Shown one piece after another: positions 52,583 to 61,824 of a stretch of DNA of 64,000 nucleotides. Each line of letters opens with the position of its first letter. The stretch's first letter is position 1. The notes below the pieces were generated by a model. The model did no database searches. It was not told the origin of the DNA and saw only the letters and a program-made list of their open reading frames with translations. A program made the translations under genes and the position numbers. Source of the DNA: Mycobacterium sp. DL (GTDB lineage: Bacteria; Actinomycetota; Actinomycetes; Mycobacteriales; Mycobacteriaceae); assembly GCF_039729195.1 (NCBI RefSeq), contig NZ_CP155796.1, forward strand, positions 5,332,001 to 5,396,000, read 5' to 3'.

Positions 52583-53386
52583 ATGGCCATCGACCCGTCC
52601 GACATCCTGCTCACCGGACGGGTTGCCGTCGTCACCGGCGGAGGCGCCGGCATCGGCCGCGGCATCGCCGAGGGATTGGCGGCCTTCGGCGTCTCCGTCG
52701 CGATCTGGGAACGCGACCCCGACACCTGCGCCGCTGCAGCCGACGCCGTCGGGGGACTGGGGATGGTGACCGATGTGCGCGACACCGCTGCTGTCGATGC
52801 CGCGCTGGAGCGCACGCAACGTGAGCTCGGAATGGTGTCGATCCTGGTCAACAACGCCGGCGGTACCTTCAACTCGCCGTTGCTCGACACCACCGAGAAC
52901 GGGTGGGATGCGCTGTACCGCAGCAATCTCCGACACGTGCTGTTGTGCACCCAGCGGGTGGCGCGCCGACTGGTGGAGGCCCACAGCCCGGGCAGCGTCA
53001 TCAACGTCACCTCGATCGAGGGCGTTCGGGCGGCGCCCGGTTACGCCGCCTATGCGGCCGCCAAGGCGGGTGTCATCAACTACACCCGGACGGCATCGTT
53101 CGAACTGGCGCCACACGACATCCGGGTCAACGCGCTGGCGCCGGATCTCACCATGACCGAGGGTCTGCAGAATCTGGTGGCTGCCGATGCCGCGGGCATC
53201 GCAGACGGCATTCCGATGCGCCGCGCCGGTCATGTCGACGAAATGGCCGCTGCCGCAGTATTCCTCGCATCCGATATGGCGAGCTACATCACCGGCCAGA
53301 CGATCCACGTCGACGGGGGCACCGAGGCCGCCGGTGGCTGGTACCACCACCCGCAGTCGGGCACGCCGACGCTGGGCCCCGGCTGA
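52583..53386 (+). CDS. Short-chain dehydrogenase/reductase
   Basis: 267 aa. VVTGGGAGIGRGIAEGL, NNAGGTF, catalytic YAAAK, IHVDGGTEAAGGW at the C terminus. FabG-like SDR; the C-terminal extension (YHHPQSGTPTLGPG) is short. Ends the P450 operon. Its stop is 3 bp from the convergent epimerase stop. Confidence 0.85.
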   Translation: MAIDPSDILLTGRVAVVTGGGAGIGRGIAEGLAAFGVSVAIWERDPDTCAAAADAVGGLGMVTDVRDTAAVDAALERTQRELGMVSILVNNAGGTFNSPLLDTTENGWDALYRSNLRHVLLCTQRVARRLVEAHSPGSVINVTSIEGVRAAPGYAAYAAAKAGVINYTRTASFELAPHDIRVNALAPDLTMTEGLQNLVAADAAGIADGIPMRRAGHVDEMAAAAVFLASDMASYITGQTIHVDGGTEAAGGWYHHPQSGTPTLGPG

Positions 53387-53389
53387 GGA

Positions 53390-54451
53390 TCAGGAGTCCG
53401 GCGACGGATCGCCGATCGTGCGCCGGATCGCGTTCCACACATCGGCGTATTGACCGGGTTGCTTCCAGTAGGCTCCGCGCCTCTTGAGGATCGCCCGCGC
53501 GAGCGGGGCTGCCAGTCGCAGTACGTACTTCGAGACACCGGCCTGCCGGGCCGCCTCGTCGAGCATGTCCTGCCACGAATGATGTTGGAAGGAAAGCGCT
53601 TCCTGCGCTCTGGTGGTGTCCATCCAGTCGGTGACGAACCAGTCGTCGTCGCTGTTGGGGTTGCCCTTACGCCCCGGCGGCAGGCCGTTCTTGAGCCCGC
53701 GGGTCGCGGCCAGCGCCGGTCCGACGTCGCCCTGCAGCATCCGGTGGGAATCGTCGCCTGCGATCAGCAGGATCTCGCCCACGACATCGGCGGTGGTCGC
53801 GGCGGCGAACGCCCAGGCGACGTCGCGGACGTCGACGGTGTGCAACCGGCCGTCGGTGGGCAGTGCACTCTCGAAACGCAGAGCGTCGGCCGACAGCGTC
53901 ATGGCTTTGGGGTCCACACTGAGCACCCCACCGAGGCGCAGCACCACCCAGTCGAGCGAAGACGCCCGCACGATCGCCTCGGCCTCGGCCTTGTGCGCGC
54001 TGTACAGGTCGGAATGCCGCATCGGCATGTCCGCGGTCACTGGTCCGGTGGCACGATGCGGGTTGCGCGCGCCGAATACTGCGTTGCTGGAGGCCTGCAC
54101 GAACCGCGGGGGAGACGGTTGCGCCTGCGCGATGCCGACCAGTGTCGCGGTGGCATCGACGTTGACCCGACGGGCCAGGGCGCGGTTCTTGTAGATCCCC
54201 GGCGGGATGACCGCCGCAAGATGGATGATCACCTCGGGAGCGACCTGGGCGACGAGTCCGGCAGTCTGATCGGCGTCGGTGAGATCCGCCCACTGGACCG
54301 TCACACCGGGAGGCAGCGACTCGGCCGCCTTGCGGTTGGCGGGGGTACCGAGGTCGGCGACGACGACGCTGCGGCCCAGTTGGGCCAGGCGCCGAACCGT
54401 TGCTGAACCGACGAGTCCGAAGCCCCCGGTGACGAGCACCGTTCCCGGCAT
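53390..54451 (-). CDS. NAD-dependent epimerase/dehydratase
   Basis: 353 aa. VLVTGGFGLVGSATVRRL, HLAAVIPPGIYKNRA, SSNAVFGA and the catalytic YSAHK of an extended SDR. The C-terminal part (KYVLRLAAPLARAILKRRGAYWKQPG) is basic and not typical of sugar epimerases, so a lipid or isoprenoid substrate is possible. Divergent from the acyltransferase with a weak GAGAAT-type site between. Confidence 0.8.
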   Translation of the reverse strand: MPGTVLVTGGFGLVGSATVRRLAQLGRSVVVADLGTPANRKAAESLPPGVTVQWADLTDADQTAGLVAQVAPEVIIHLAAVIPPGIYKNRALARRVNVDATATLVGIAQAQPSPPRFVQASSNAVFGARNPHRATGPVTADMPMRHSDLYSAHKAEAEAIVRASSLDWVVLRLGGVLSVDPKAMTLSADALRFESALPTDGRLHTVDVRDVAWAFAAATTADVVGEILLIAGDDSHRMLQGDVGPALAATRGLKNGLPPGRKGNPNSDDDWFVTDWMDTTRAQEALSFQHHSWQDMLDEAARQAGVSKYVLRLAAPLARAILKRRGAYWKQPGQYADVWNAIRRTIGDPSPDS

Positions 54452-54468
54452 TGACCACTCCTAACTGC

Positions 54469-54483
54469 GGAAATGACATTCTC
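54469..54483. promoter_or_regulatory. Degenerate GAGAAT-N3-ATTCTC site
   Basis: GGAAATGACATTCTC keeps the right half-site fully and four of six bases of the left half. It lies in the 61-bp divergent gap between the epimerase (54451) and the acyltransferase (54513). It may be a weak member of the regulon. Confidence 0.4.
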
Positions 54484-54512
54484 TTTGCCGGAAAGTAACA
54501 TATGCTGTCACG

Positions 54513-55310
54513 ATGTCCGACGACCGGGCCGAGATGGCCAAGTGGGACCCTGAATTCACCCGCCAGATCACCAGCCGGGTAGGTCCGCTGATCAAACGAT
54601 ACTTCCGGGCTGAAGTCCGTGGCCTGGATTCCATGCCCGCGGCCGGCGGGGCACTGCTGGTCTCCAACCATTCCGGCGGCATGCTCACCCCCGACGTGCT
54701 GGTGTTCGCCCCGGAGTTCTACAAACGGTTCGGATACGACCGGCCGCTCTACACACTCGGTCACTATGGCATCTTCCTCGGCCCGACGGGCGACTACCTG
54801 CGCCGCGCGGGGGTCATCGAAGCGAGCCGCGAGAATGCGGCTGACGCGCTCCGCTCCGGCGCCGTGGTGCTGGTGTTCCCCGGTGGCGACTACGACTCCT
54901 ACCGCCCCACCTTCACGGCCAACGTCGTCGACTTCGCCGGCCGCACCGGTTACGTCCGCACAGCCGTCGAATCGGGCGTGCCGATCGTGCCCATGGTGTC
55001 CATCGGCGCGCAGGAGACCCAGATGTTCCTCGCCCGTGGCGATTCGATTGCGCGCATGCTGGGTCTGACCCGGGCACGCCTGGAGATCCTGCCCGTCAGT
55101 GTCGGATTCCCGTTCGGTCTCTCCGTCATCTTCCCGCCCAACATCCCCCTGCCGTCGAAGATCGTCACCCGCGTCCTGGACCCCATCGACGTCGTCGCGG
55201 AGTTCGGTGAGAACCCGGACGTCGACGAGGTCGACCTTCATGTCAGAGCGGTGATGCAGGCCGCCCTCGACGAGTTGGCCCGCCAACGCCGCTTCCCGGT
55301 GCTGGGCTGA
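54513..55310 (+). CDS. LPLAT/MGAT-like acyltransferase
   Basis: 265 aa. SNHSGGMLTPD is the acyl-transfer block I (H in NHSGG), VLVFPGGDYDSY stands for block III. The NHSGG/FPGG combination belongs to the MGAT-like branch of lysophospholipid acyltransferases rather than plain PlsC (NHxxxxD/FPEGTRS). It is likely a glycerolipid acyltransferase at the membrane. Position and neighbours recall Mtb Rv1428c next to fadD12. Confidence 0.8.
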   Translation: MSDDRAEMAKWDPEFTRQITSRVGPLIKRYFRAEVRGLDSMPAAGGALLVSNHSGGMLTPDVLVFAPEFYKRFGYDRPLYTLGHYGIFLGPTGDYLRRAGVIEASRENAADALRSGAVVLVFPGGDYDSYRPTFTANVVDFAGRTGYVRTAVESGVPIVPMVSIGAQETQMFLARGDSIARMLGLTRARLEILPVSVGFPFGLSVIFPPNIPLPSKIVTRVLDPIDVVAEFGENPDVDEVDLHVRAVMQAALDELARQRRFPVLG

Positions 55311-55315
55311 CCGGC

Positions 55316-56932
55316 ATGGCCGACACTCTGGGACTCCTGGCGACGCTGTGGCGGGCACGGCTCATCGCGCCGATGCGCCCGGACAGGTATCTGCGGATGG
55401 GGGCCGCCATGAAGCGCGCCGGCCTCACCGCGACGGTCGGCTTCGCCGCAGCCGCCCAGCGCTGCCCCGACCGGCCGGCCGTCATCGACGAGCGTGGCAC
55501 GCTGACCTGGAGGCAGCTCGATGACCGCATCGATGCGTTGGCGGTGGCGTTGCAGGCGCTCAGGCCGCAGGGTTCGATTGCCGGCTCGCCGAAAACCGTT
55601 GCGATCATGTGCCGTAACCACCGTGGGTTTGTCGAGGCGCTGGTCGCCTCCAACCGAATCGGCGCCGATGTGTTGCTGCTCAACACCTCGTTCGCCGGGC
55701 CCGCGATGGCCGAGGTGATCGACCGCGAGGGCGCCGATGTGGTGATCTATGACCAGGAGTTCAGCGACACCGTCGACCGTGCTTTGCAGAACACACCGGG
55801 CGCCACCAGGATTCTGGGCTGGGTGGACACCGATGACGGCACCCCGACCGTCGATGCGCTGATCGACACCCATCTCGGCCATCGGCCCGGCCCCAGCGAG
55901 CGCACCAGCAACATCGTCCTGCTCACCTCCGGCACCACCGGAACCCCCAAGGGGGCCAAGCGTTCCGAGGGCAGTGGCGGTGCCGGCGACCTCAAAGCCG
56001 TTCTCGACCGCACCCCGTGGCGGGCGGAGGAGCCCATCGTCATCGCCGCCCCGATGTTCCACGCCTGGGGTTTCTCGCAGCTGCTCTTCGCCGGTCTGCT
56101 CGCCTGCACCGTCGTCACGCGCCGGAAGTTCGACGCCGAAGCCACCCTGCAACTGATCGACCGACACCGGGCCACCGGCCTCGCGGTCGTCCCGGTGATG
56201 TTCGACCGGATCATGGATCTCCCTGACGAAACACGAAAGCGCTACAGCGGAAAGTCATTACGATTCGCCACGGCATCGGGCTCACGGATGCGGCCCGACG
56301 TGGTGATCGGGTTCATGGATCAGTTCGGCGATGTGATCTACAACAACTACAACGCCACCGAGGCGGGGATGATCGCCACCGCCACGCCTGAAGATCTGCG
56401 GGTCGCCCCGGACACCGCGGGAAAGCCCGCGGATGGGACCGAGATCCGGATCCTGGACGCTGAACTGCGCGATGTCGTCGCGGGCGAGGTCGGGCAGATC
56501 TTCGTCCGCAGCGGAACGCTGTTCGACGGCTACACCTCAGGGACGACCAAGGATTTCCACGACGGCTTCATGGCCTCGGGCGACATGGGCTATCTCGACG
56601 ATGCCGGCCGGTTGTTCGTGGTGGGACGCGACGACGAGATGATCGTCTCCGGCGGGGAGAACGTCTACCCGATCGAGGTGGAGAAGACACTGGTGTCTCA
56701 TCCCGGTGTGGCGGAGGCCGCCGTCCTCGGAGTCGACGACGATCAGTACGGCCAACGACTGGCCGCCTTCGTCGTTCTCGCCCAGGGCGCAACAGTCACC
56801 GCCGAGGAACTCAAGCAGCACGTGCGCGACAACCTGGCGAACTACAAGGTCCCACGCGACATCACGATCCTGGCCGAACTCCCCCGGGGTAGCACCGGCA
56901 AGATTCTGCGAAACGAACTACGCGCCCGCTGA
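55316..56932 (+). CDS. fadD12: Long-chain acyl-CoA ligase, FadD12-like
   Basis: 538 aa. LTSGTTGTPKG at 203-213 (A3 loop), NNYNATEAGMIATAT (A5), MASGDMGYLDDAGRLFVVGRDDEMIVSGGENVYPIEVE (A7-A8), GSTGKILRNELRA at the end. Activates fatty acids to acyl-CoA. The arrangement acyltransferase - ligase - convergent WS/DGAT recalls Mtb Rv1428c-fadD12-Rv1425, which is the basis for the symbol; a search is needed to confirm it. ATG 55316 starts 6 nt after the acyltransferase stop. Confidence 0.85.
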   Translation: MADTLGLLATLWRARLIAPMRPDRYLRMGAAMKRAGLTATVGFAAAAQRCPDRPAVIDERGTLTWRQLDDRIDALAVALQALRPQGSIAGSPKTVAIMCRNHRGFVEALVASNRIGADVLLLNTSFAGPAMAEVIDREGADVVIYDQEFSDTVDRALQNTPGATRILGWVDTDDGTPTVDALIDTHLGHRPGPSERTSNIVLLTSGTTGTPKGAKRSEGSGGAGDLKAVLDRTPWRAEEPIVIAAPMFHAWGFSQLLFAGLLACTVVTRRKFDAEATLQLIDRHRATGLAVVPVMFDRIMDLPDETRKRYSGKSLRFATASGSRMRPDVVIGFMDQFGDVIYNNYNATEAGMIATATPEDLRVAPDTAGKPADGTEIRILDAELRDVVAGEVGQIFVRSGTLFDGYTSGTTKDFHDGFMASGDMGYLDDAGRLFVVGRDDEMIVSGGENVYPIEVEKTLVSHPGVAEAAVLGVDDDQYGQRLAAFVVLAQGATVTAEELKQHVRDNLANYKVPRDITILAELPRGSTGKILRNELRAR

Positions 56933-56933
56933 G

Positions 56934-58370
56934 TCAGTCATCCGGGGGTGCCGGGGCCATCGCCGTGTCCACCGTGCTGGAACGCGCCAGTCCACACGCG
57001 ACCCTCAACTCGTCGAAGGCGTGCACCATGGCATCGGTCGCCTCGTGCGGGTCGCCGAAGGTGGAGTCGTCGGAGAGCACCGCGATGTCGAGTTGGTCCA
57101 CGTAGCTCCACACCGTCATGTTGAATGCGCTTCCCGCAGAAAGTATTCCGACAGAGTAGATTTCACTGACCGGGGCACCCCCGATATGTCCCCGCTCCCG
57201 GGGGCCTGGGACGTTGGAGATCGCGACGTTCATCAGCCGGTTGTGATCGGCGTGTTTGGACTGCACCCGGAACATGGCCGGTGCCAGCGGTGGCGGCAGG
57301 TACTCGAGCACCCTGCCCTGCAGGGTGGGGCCGAGGAGGTCGTTGTTCTCCTTCGCGAGGCCGGTGGCCAGCGAGGTCAGCTTCACCCGTTGCAGCGGAT
57401 CATCGACATGCACCGGCAGTGACACCATCAAGCCACCGATCTTGTTGCCGGTGATCCGATCGGGTGATCTGTCGGTGCTGATCGGAACCGTCGTCAGGAT
57501 CGGACGATCCGCGCGGCCGTCGTAGCGCAGCAGCAACTCGCGCAGCCCGCCGGCGGCGACCGCGAGAACGACGTCGTTGAAGGTCACCGCAAGGTGCTTG
57601 GCGGTCTCCTTGACTTCGGCCAGTGACAACGTCGCAGTCGCGAACGTGCGAACGGGCGACACGACGTGGTTGAGGAACGTGGGCGGGGCGTTGAACGGCT
57701 TGGCCAGATCGGGGTGCCCGCGTCGCTTTTTGGAGCGCCTCCGCAGCCGGGTGATCCCACGAGCAGCGTCGGTTACCAGACGCGGCATCTCGGCCATGTT
57801 CTGGAAGTGATCGAGCTGCGCCTCCCACAGCAGTTTCGCCGTCGACGGCTGCTCACGCGCCGGTGGTGCGTCGTCGCATTCTTCTTGCGAAGAACCGGAC
57901 AGATCCATCAGCCGCGCAAGGAGATTGGCCGATGCCACCCCGTCCGCAAGGGTGTGGTGCACCTTGCCGATCAGCGCGAAGCGGTCCTGCGCCATCCCCT
58001 CGGCGAAGTAGAACTCCCACAGTGGCCGAGACCGGTCCAGGGGAGTGCCGGCGATCTCTCCGATCACCTGATCGAGTTCGCGTCGCCCCCCCGGCTCCGG
58101 GACGCGCACCCGACGGAGGTGGTAGTCGAGATCAACCGGGCAGTCCTGCATCCACATCGGATGGTGCAGCCGCCACGGAATGTCGATGAGTCGATAACGC
58201 AACGGCTCCAGCAGATGCAGCCGACGCGCCACCGTCCGGCGGAAGGCATCGAAGCCGTACTGCCCGGGGTAGTCCGTCGCGTCGATCACCGCGACCTTCA
58301 AGGTGTGGGTGTGCAGGTTCGGCGTCTCGCTGTACAAGAGCATGGCGTCCATGCCGTTGAGACGCTTCAT
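56934..58370 (-). CDS. WS/DGAT wax ester synthase/diacylglycerol acyltransferase
   Basis: 478 aa. Catalytic HHTLADG at 138-144 (HHxxxDG), condensation-domain fold, NVPGPRERGHIGG and the DUF1298 C domain (SVGILSAGSAFNMTVWSYVDQL). Makes triacylglycerol or wax esters from acyl-CoA at the inner membrane. ATG 58370 is used; ATG-less upstream GTGs (58376, 58388) are in frame. Likely the storage-lipid partner of the ligase and acyltransferase across the convergent junction TGAGTCA. Confidence 0.87.
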   Translation of the reverse strand: MKRLNGMDAMLLYSETPNLHTHTLKVAVIDATDYPGQYGFDAFRRTVARRLHLLEPLRYRLIDIPWRLHHPMWMQDCPVDLDYHLRRVRVPEPGGRRELDQVIGEIAGTPLDRSRPLWEFYFAEGMAQDRFALIGKVHHTLADGVASANLLARLMDLSGSSQEECDDAPPAREQPSTAKLLWEAQLDHFQNMAEMPRLVTDAARGITRLRRRSKKRRGHPDLAKPFNAPPTFLNHVVSPVRTFATATLSLAEVKETAKHLAVTFNDVVLAVAAGGLRELLLRYDGRADRPILTTVPISTDRSPDRITGNKIGGLMVSLPVHVDDPLQRVKLTSLATGLAKENNDLLGPTLQGRVLEYLPPPLAPAMFRVQSKHADHNRLMNVAISNVPGPRERGHIGGAPVSEIYSVGILSAGSAFNMTVWSYVDQLDIAVLSDDSTFGDPHEATDAMVHAFDELRVACGLARSSTVDTAMAPAPPDD

Positions 58371-58424
58371 GGTCACCCATGCAACCACTCGAGATTCATG
58401 ATCACGGGGGTTTGACCGAATGGA

Positions 58425-59498
58425 TCAGCCGCAGAGGGTATCCAGCGCGTTCGGCGTCTCGAGATCCACGAATGCGGCGGCGTACCGCTGGGCGAAGGCC
58501 AGGCAGATGTCCGCCCGCTGCCAGGCATCCCCGCCGGACAGGGTGGCCATCCAGATCGCCAGGCCGTGTGCGACCGAGGCGCGGTAGCCCAGCCAGATTT
58601 CCTGCGCGGTGGGCATCTCGGCCTCGGGCAGCCGCAACGCGGCGCGGTACTGCTCGAGCAGGTCCCGTTCGCAAGCGCGGCGATCGTCGATGGTGAGCGC
58701 ACCCTGGAGGAAGTACCCGAGGTCCAGCGAGAAGCTGCCGCGCCGCACCATCTGCCAATCCAGGAAACCGACTGTGTCATCGGGCAGCACATAGGTGTTG
58801 CCGATGTGCGGATCCCCGTGCAGCAGCGTCGGGGTCGACTCGGTGAGGGAGCCGATGTAGCGCGCCCAGACGTTGATGAAGAGCTCGGTTCCGCTGAGCG
58901 CGATGATATCGGCGGGCACGGTGTCGTCGAGTCGTTCGTGCGCGATGTGCAGGGGTGCGTATTCGAGCCCCTCGAACGCGACGAACGGCTCGACCCACCC
59001 CAGCGCGGGTTGCCGGGTGAGGCGCTCCCCCCAGAACTCGCTGTGCAGCCGCGCCAGCCCCTGCACCCCGGCGCCGGCTTGCTCGACCGTCAGCGGACGG
59101 GTGGAATCCCGCGGATCGGCTCCGCGCGTCACGACGTCTTCCATCAGCATCAGAAAGTCGCGACGCTCTTCATCGATCAGCGCCGTGTACACAGCCGGGT
59201 GATCAAGCGGCAGAGTGACGGCCGAGGAGAACAACCTCGGTTCGTGGTAGAGGCCGCTGGTCAGTTCCACAAGGTCGGCATGCTCGGGGTCGACGGCCTT
59301 GGCGAACACCGTCGCCGGGCCTGACCCAGCCGAGTATCCCAGCGCGAGGCGTGCCCGGCGATTGGTCCCGTCATCGCGCAGCGCGACGCGGACCTCGTCG
59401 ACTTCAGTTCCCGGAAAGTGTGATTCCAGAGCGCAAGTCATCCACTCGGGCGTGATGTCGTCCCAGCCCTGCGGAATCGACAGTTGCGCTGCTGTCAT
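58425..59498 (-). CDS. Phosphotransferase (APH/ecdysteroid-kinase-like)
   Basis: 357 aa. Brenner motif LLHGDPHIGN at 225-234 and DFG-equivalent FLDWQ with Asp247; protein-kinase-like fold. Members phosphorylate small hydroxylated molecules, not always antibiotics; the EcKinase branch acts on steroid-type alcohols. Starts 1 nt before the mycofactocin SDR stop, so it is in the operon P450-SDR-kinase-WS/DGAT and may phosphorylate a product of the P450. Confidence 0.82.
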   Translation of the reverse strand: MTAAQLSIPQGWDDITPEWMTCALESHFPGTEVDEVRVALRDDGTNRRARLALGYSAGSGPATVFAKAVDPEHADLVELTSGLYHEPRLFSSAVTLPLDHPAVYTALIDEERRDFLMLMEDVVTRGADPRDSTRPLTVEQAGAGVQGLARLHSEFWGERLTRQPALGWVEPFVAFEGLEYAPLHIAHERLDDTVPADIIALSGTELFINVWARYIGSLTESTPTLLHGDPHIGNTYVLPDDTVGFLDWQMVRRGSFSLDLGYFLQGALTIDDRRACERDLLEQYRAALRLPEAEMPTAQEIWLGYRASVAHGLAIWMATLSGGDAWQRADICLAFAQRYAAAFVDLETPNALDTLCG

Positions 59499-60335
59499 CT
59501 ACTTCAGGCAGCTTCCGCCATCGACCGGCAGCGTCACACCGGTGATGTAGCGCGCCTCGTCGGAGGCAAGGAACAGCACCGCGTTGGCGATGTCCTCCGG
59601 CTCCACCCAGCCGATCGGCAGGGTGTGCATGAACTCGCCGACGACCTTCATGTCGTCTGGACCCGGGTTCTCCAGATCGGGACGGAACAGCTTCATGGTG
59701 CCCTCGTTCATGAACAGCGGCGTGTTCACGTTCGTCGGGTGCACCGAGTTGACCCGGATGTTCTTCGCGCCGAGCTCGACGGCGAAGGTGCGCATCAGGC
59801 CGACAACGCCATGCTTGGCGGCGACATAGTGACCGGTGTGCGGGTAGGCCTTGAGGCCTCCGACGGAGCTGGTCAGGATGATCGACCCGCCACGCTCGCC
59901 GGCGAGGATGTGCGGCACACCGGCTTTGACGGTTTTCCAGACGCCGCCGAGGTTGACGTCGATCATGTCGGTCCAGTCGCCCTCGCTGGTCTTGTCCAGC
60001 GTCTGGCCACCGTTGCCGATGCCGGCATTGGCGACGATGATGTCGAGCCTGCCGAACTCCTCGACGCCGGCGTCCACGGCGGCCTTGAGCGCGTCGAAAT
60101 CACGGGTGTCGACCTCGGCGGTATAGATCCGCGCTCCGGCATTCTTGACCAGATCCGCGGTTTCGGCCAGGTCCTCCGGGGTGGACAACGGAATCTGGAC
60201 GCTGTCGATCTGCTTACAGATATCGACGGCGATGATGTCAGCGCCTTCCTGGGCCAGGCGCACCGCATGCGCCCGCCCCTGTCCGCGCGCCGCGCCGGTG
60301 ATGAAAGCGACCTTGCCCTCAACACGTCCTGTCAT
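59499..60335 (-). CDS. Mycofactocin-coupled SDR oxidoreductase
   Basis: 278 aa. FITGAARGQGRAHAVRLAQEGADIIAVDIC is the TIGR03971-type opening: the extended GAARGQGRAH and the VDICKQI insertion keep NADH non-exchangeable, with mycofactocin as electron acceptor. NAG in ANAGIGN, catalytic YVAAK. ATG 60335 has GAAGGA 10 nt upstream. It probably oxidises a secondary alcohol made by the P450 just upstream. Confidence 0.88.
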   Translation of the reverse strand: MTGRVEGKVAFITGAARGQGRAHAVRLAQEGADIIAVDICKQIDSVQIPLSTPEDLAETADLVKNAGARIYTAEVDTRDFDALKAAVDAGVEEFGRLDIIVANAGIGNGGQTLDKTSEGDWTDMIDVNLGGVWKTVKAGVPHILAGERGGSIILTSSVGGLKAYPHTGHYVAAKHGVVGLMRTFAVELGAKNIRVNSVHPTNVNTPLFMNEGTMKLFRPDLENPGPDDMKVVGEFMHTLPIGWVEPEDIANAVLFLASDEARYITGVTLPVDGGSCLK

Positions 60336-60387
60336 GTTCGTCCGTCCTTCTGTGGGTTGTGGGGTGTTCGGTAACTGGTGTGCACGC

Positions 60388-61599
60388 TCAGGCAACGAAG
60401 GTGGGCATGGATTCCCAGCCGCGGACGGCGGTGGTCTGAGACGGGGTGGCATTGGGCCAGTCCACCTCCCACTCCGGGAATCTCTTGAGGATCTCCTCGA
60501 GGGCGATCCGACCTTCCATGCGCGCCAGGGCGTTGCCCATGCAGAAATGGGTACCCGCTCCAAAGGTCAAGTGCGAGCGCTGTTCCCGGTGGATGTCGAA
60601 GACATCACCATTCGGGGGGAAGCGGCGGCGGTCGCGGTTGGCGGCGCCGATCAGAAGAAGAATTGCACTGCCCGCGGGCACTTTCTGGTCGTAGTACTCG
60701 GTGTCACGGGCGACGTAGCGGGCGACCTGCAGTGCCGGCGGCTCCCAGCGCAGGATCTCCTCGATCGCTCCCGGGATCAGCTCGGGGTGCTCGGCGAGTT
60801 CGCGACGCTGATCGGGATATTCGGCCAATGTCTTGCCGGCCCAGCCGATCAGCCGGGTGGTGGTCTCGGCCCCGGCGGTGGAGACCACCGTCAGATACAT
60901 CAACAGCTCGTCGCGGCTCAGGCGGCGCAGGGTGCCGGTCTCGTCCACGAACTCGACGTTGAGCAGGTCGGTCATGATGTCGTCCGATGGGTGCTCGGTG
61001 CGGTAGTCGATGAACTCGGCAAAAACCTCACCGGTGGCCATCAGGTCGACCTGCTTGCTCTGCAGCGTCGCCTCACCATGATCGGTCACCCAACGCTGAT
61101 GCTCCTCCGGAATGCCCAGCAGCATGCCGATGACCCGCATCGGCATCTGCTCGCCGAGATCGTTGACGAAGTCGAACCGGCCGGTACCTTCCAGCGGGTC
61201 CAGGCAGCGGGCGGTGAACTCCCGGATCTGCGGTTCCAACGCGAGCACCTTGCGTGGGGTGAACATCCGCGAGAGCAGGTTGCGGTGAATGTTGTGGATC
61301 GGTGGATCCTCGAAGATCAAGGTGCCGGGCGGGATCTCCATGCCCGACTTGATGATCTCGAGAATCGCTCCGCGGCTGGAGATGAAGGTCTCGTGATCGA
61401 TCAGCGCCTTGTTGACGTCGTCGAACCGGCTGAGCGCGTAGAAGTCGTGCTCGGCGTTGTAGTACAGCGGCGCTTCCTCGCGCAGTCTGGCGAACACCGG
61501 GTACGGGTTCATGTTGAGCTCGACGTTGTAGGTGTTGTAGGACAACTCTGCAACCCGCGCGGCATCCTGCACGTCGGAGTTTTCAGCGCTGATCGTCAC
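60388..61599 (-). CDS. Cytochrome P450
   Basis: 403 aa. I-helix AGAETT at 242-247, E281xxR284 (EEILR), heme Cys353 in FGAGTHFCMGNALAR. CYP125/CYP130/CYP1xx-like soluble P450. No ferredoxin is adjacent, so it would use another. GTG 61599. It opens a leftward operon with mycofactocin SDR, phosphotransferase and WS/DGAT. Upstream region 61600-61824 is the longest gene-free stretch of the window. Confidence 0.88.
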   Translation of the reverse strand: MTISAENSDVQDAARVAELSYNTYNVELNMNPYPVFARLREEAPLYYNAEHDFYALSRFDDVNKALIDHETFISSRGAILEIIKSGMEIPPGTLIFEDPPIHNIHRNLLSRMFTPRKVLALEPQIREFTARCLDPLEGTGRFDFVNDLGEQMPMRVIGMLLGIPEEHQRWVTDHGEATLQSKQVDLMATGEVFAEFIDYRTEHPSDDIMTDLLNVEFVDETGTLRRLSRDELLMYLTVVSTAGAETTTRLIGWAGKTLAEYPDQRRELAEHPELIPGAIEEILRWEPPALQVARYVARDTEYYDQKVPAGSAILLLIGAANRDRRRFPPNGDVFDIHREQRSHLTFGAGTHFCMGNALARMEGRIALEEILKRFPEWEVDWPNATPSQTTAVRGWESMPTFVA

Positions 61600-61807
61600 G
61601 GTGTCCTCTCGCCGGACCAGTCTTCGTAAGACAACGGGCTCTGATTTGTCTCACAACTTTGGCATCACGGGTGCACGAGTGTCAATGGCGGAATCGTTTC
61701 AGGCAGTCGTGCTTCTCCGAAGAGAAGAATTACGCTCTCAAAAAACGAAAGCGCACGCAGAAGGTTCGAGGGACCTCCGGAGTGCGCAAACGTAATTCTA
61801 AAGTGGA

Positions 61808-61822
61808 GAGAGGAAGATTCTC
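61808..61822. promoter_or_regulatory. Degenerate GAGAAT-N3-ATTCTC site
   Basis: GAGAGGAAGATTCTC keeps the right half-site and four of six left-half bases. It lies just beyond the TetR stop (61825), in the 225-bp AT-richer region upstream of the P450 start (61599). That region also holds GTCTT-CGT-AAGAC (61620-61632); otherwise I see nothing in it. Confidence 0.35.
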
Positions 61823-61824
61823 AG

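Noticed and set aside
61620..61632. GTCTT-CGT-AAGAC upstream of the second P450 as an operator
   Set aside because: Five-bp arms are too short to separate from chance without a second copy or conservation.
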